A stretch of DNA of 39,202 nucleotides from Neocallimastix lanati (nom. inval.). Its lineage: Eukaryota > Neocallimastigomycota > Neocallimastigomycetes > Neocallimastigales > Neocallimastigaceae. The stretch is taken from NCBI GenBank assembly GCA_016946835.1, contig JACVTC010000243.1, positions 1 to 39,202 of the forward strand, in the 5' to 3' direction. Shown one piece after another: positions 38,878 through 39,202 of the stretch; position 1 is the first letter of the stretch, and every line of letters starts with the position of its first letter. The notes beneath the pieces are model-generated. The model had not been told where the DNA came from, did not search any database, and worked only from the letters and a program-made list of their open reading frames with translations. A program made the translations under genes and the position numbers.

Positions 38878-39202
38878 TTAGAACATGCTGAAAATAATGG
38901 CAACAATAATAGCTACCATAGAGTATTTAATAGTTTCAGCAGAGCTTTCTTCCATAGTAAGAACGGAGTTAGATGGAGTAATGAAATTAATACCGGAAGT
39001 CTTACTTGGGTTAGTGTTAGTATTGTTTCCGTTAACAACACCGGTAGCAACAGAGTTAACAGTAGCTGAGGCACCAGCGACAGTAGTAGCACCATTAGCG
39101 ACAGTGGTAGCAGCTTGGTTATTGTTAGCTGCTGGAGTGGTAGCGGCGTTGTTATTGTTAGCAGCTGAGGTTGTAGCTGCTTGGTTGTTATTATTAGCAG
39201 CT
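38878..39202 (-). CDS. C-terminal part of a Thr/Ala/Asn-rich, probably GPI-anchored surface protein
   Basis: The frame runs from the window edge to TAA at 38878-38880 and gives 108 residues. The first 60 are repeats of A, T, N and Q (QAATTSAANNNNAATTPAAN), typical of an O-glycosylated fungal cell-wall stalk. A middle part (TNTNPSKTSGINFITPSNSV) leads to SSAETIKYSMVAIIVAIIF and SMF at the end. A small-residue site followed by a terminal hydrophobic segment fits a GPI-attachment signal; a C-terminal membrane anchor is the alternative. Codon use differs from neighbouring genes, with many C-ending codons (ACC, GTC, GCC, AAC), as in highly expressed genes. The N-terminal domain that would name the protein lies outside the window. 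Confidence 0.75.
   Translation of the reverse strand, partial: AANNNNQAATTSAANNNNAATTPAANNNQAATTVANGATTVAGASATVNSVATGVVNGNNTNTNPSKTSGINFITPSNSVLTMEESSAETIKYSMVAIIVAIIFSMF

Overview
This window looks like nuclear DNA of a very AT-rich fungus, most likely an anaerobic gut fungus (Neocallimastigomycota). That placement is an inference. It rests on spliceosomal GT-AG introns, extreme A/T content with long homopolymer and (TTA)n tracts between genes, asparagine- and acidic-rich protein inserts, a decayed Ty1/copia retrotransposon, a Dicer gene, and a Thr/Ala/Asn-rich surface protein rich in C-ending codons. Dictyostelium-like genomes share the base composition and Asn runs but fit the Dicer architecture less well. 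The standard genetic code appears to be in use.

Layout. 1-2038 (+): the 3' part of an MGRN1/RNF157-type RING E3 ubiquitin ligase in five exons, running off the left edge. 2039-4181: a convergent intergenic region holding two copies of a structured, A-tailed retroposon-like element. 4182-8015 (-): an intronless gene for a 1277-aa Ser/Asn-rich, probably phospho-regulated protein of unknown function. 8016-14384: about 6.4 kb of AT-rich DNA with no gene. 14385-15240 (-): a decayed unrecognised gene with a tandem 8-bp duplication frameshift. 16417-16636: a pure (TTA)n array. About 16665-21364 (-): a degenerate Ty1/copia element with two LTRs, a possible half-tRNA(Lys) primer-binding site, gag, protease, integrase, a reverse transcriptase lacking its core, and RNase H. 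22055-34397 (+): a five-exon Dicer gene encoding 3530 aa. 34398-36714: AT-rich repeats, including a heptamer-based minisatellite. 36774-38262 (-): two related, frameshifted gene remnants that share a C-terminal tail. 38878-39202 (-): the 3' end of a gene for a Thr/Ala/Asn-rich, probably GPI-anchored protein, cut by the right edge.

The Dicer gene is the main biological interest. Splice phases at all four introns agree with one 10,593-nt reading frame. Both RNase III domains keep all five signature and catalytic acidic residues. The N-terminal helicase keeps Walker A, but motif II reads DHCQ instead of DECH and motif VI is unrecognisable, so helicase ATPase activity is probably lost. The neighbouring genes show no obvious pathway link. 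The dead copia element ends about 0.7 kb upstream of Dicer.
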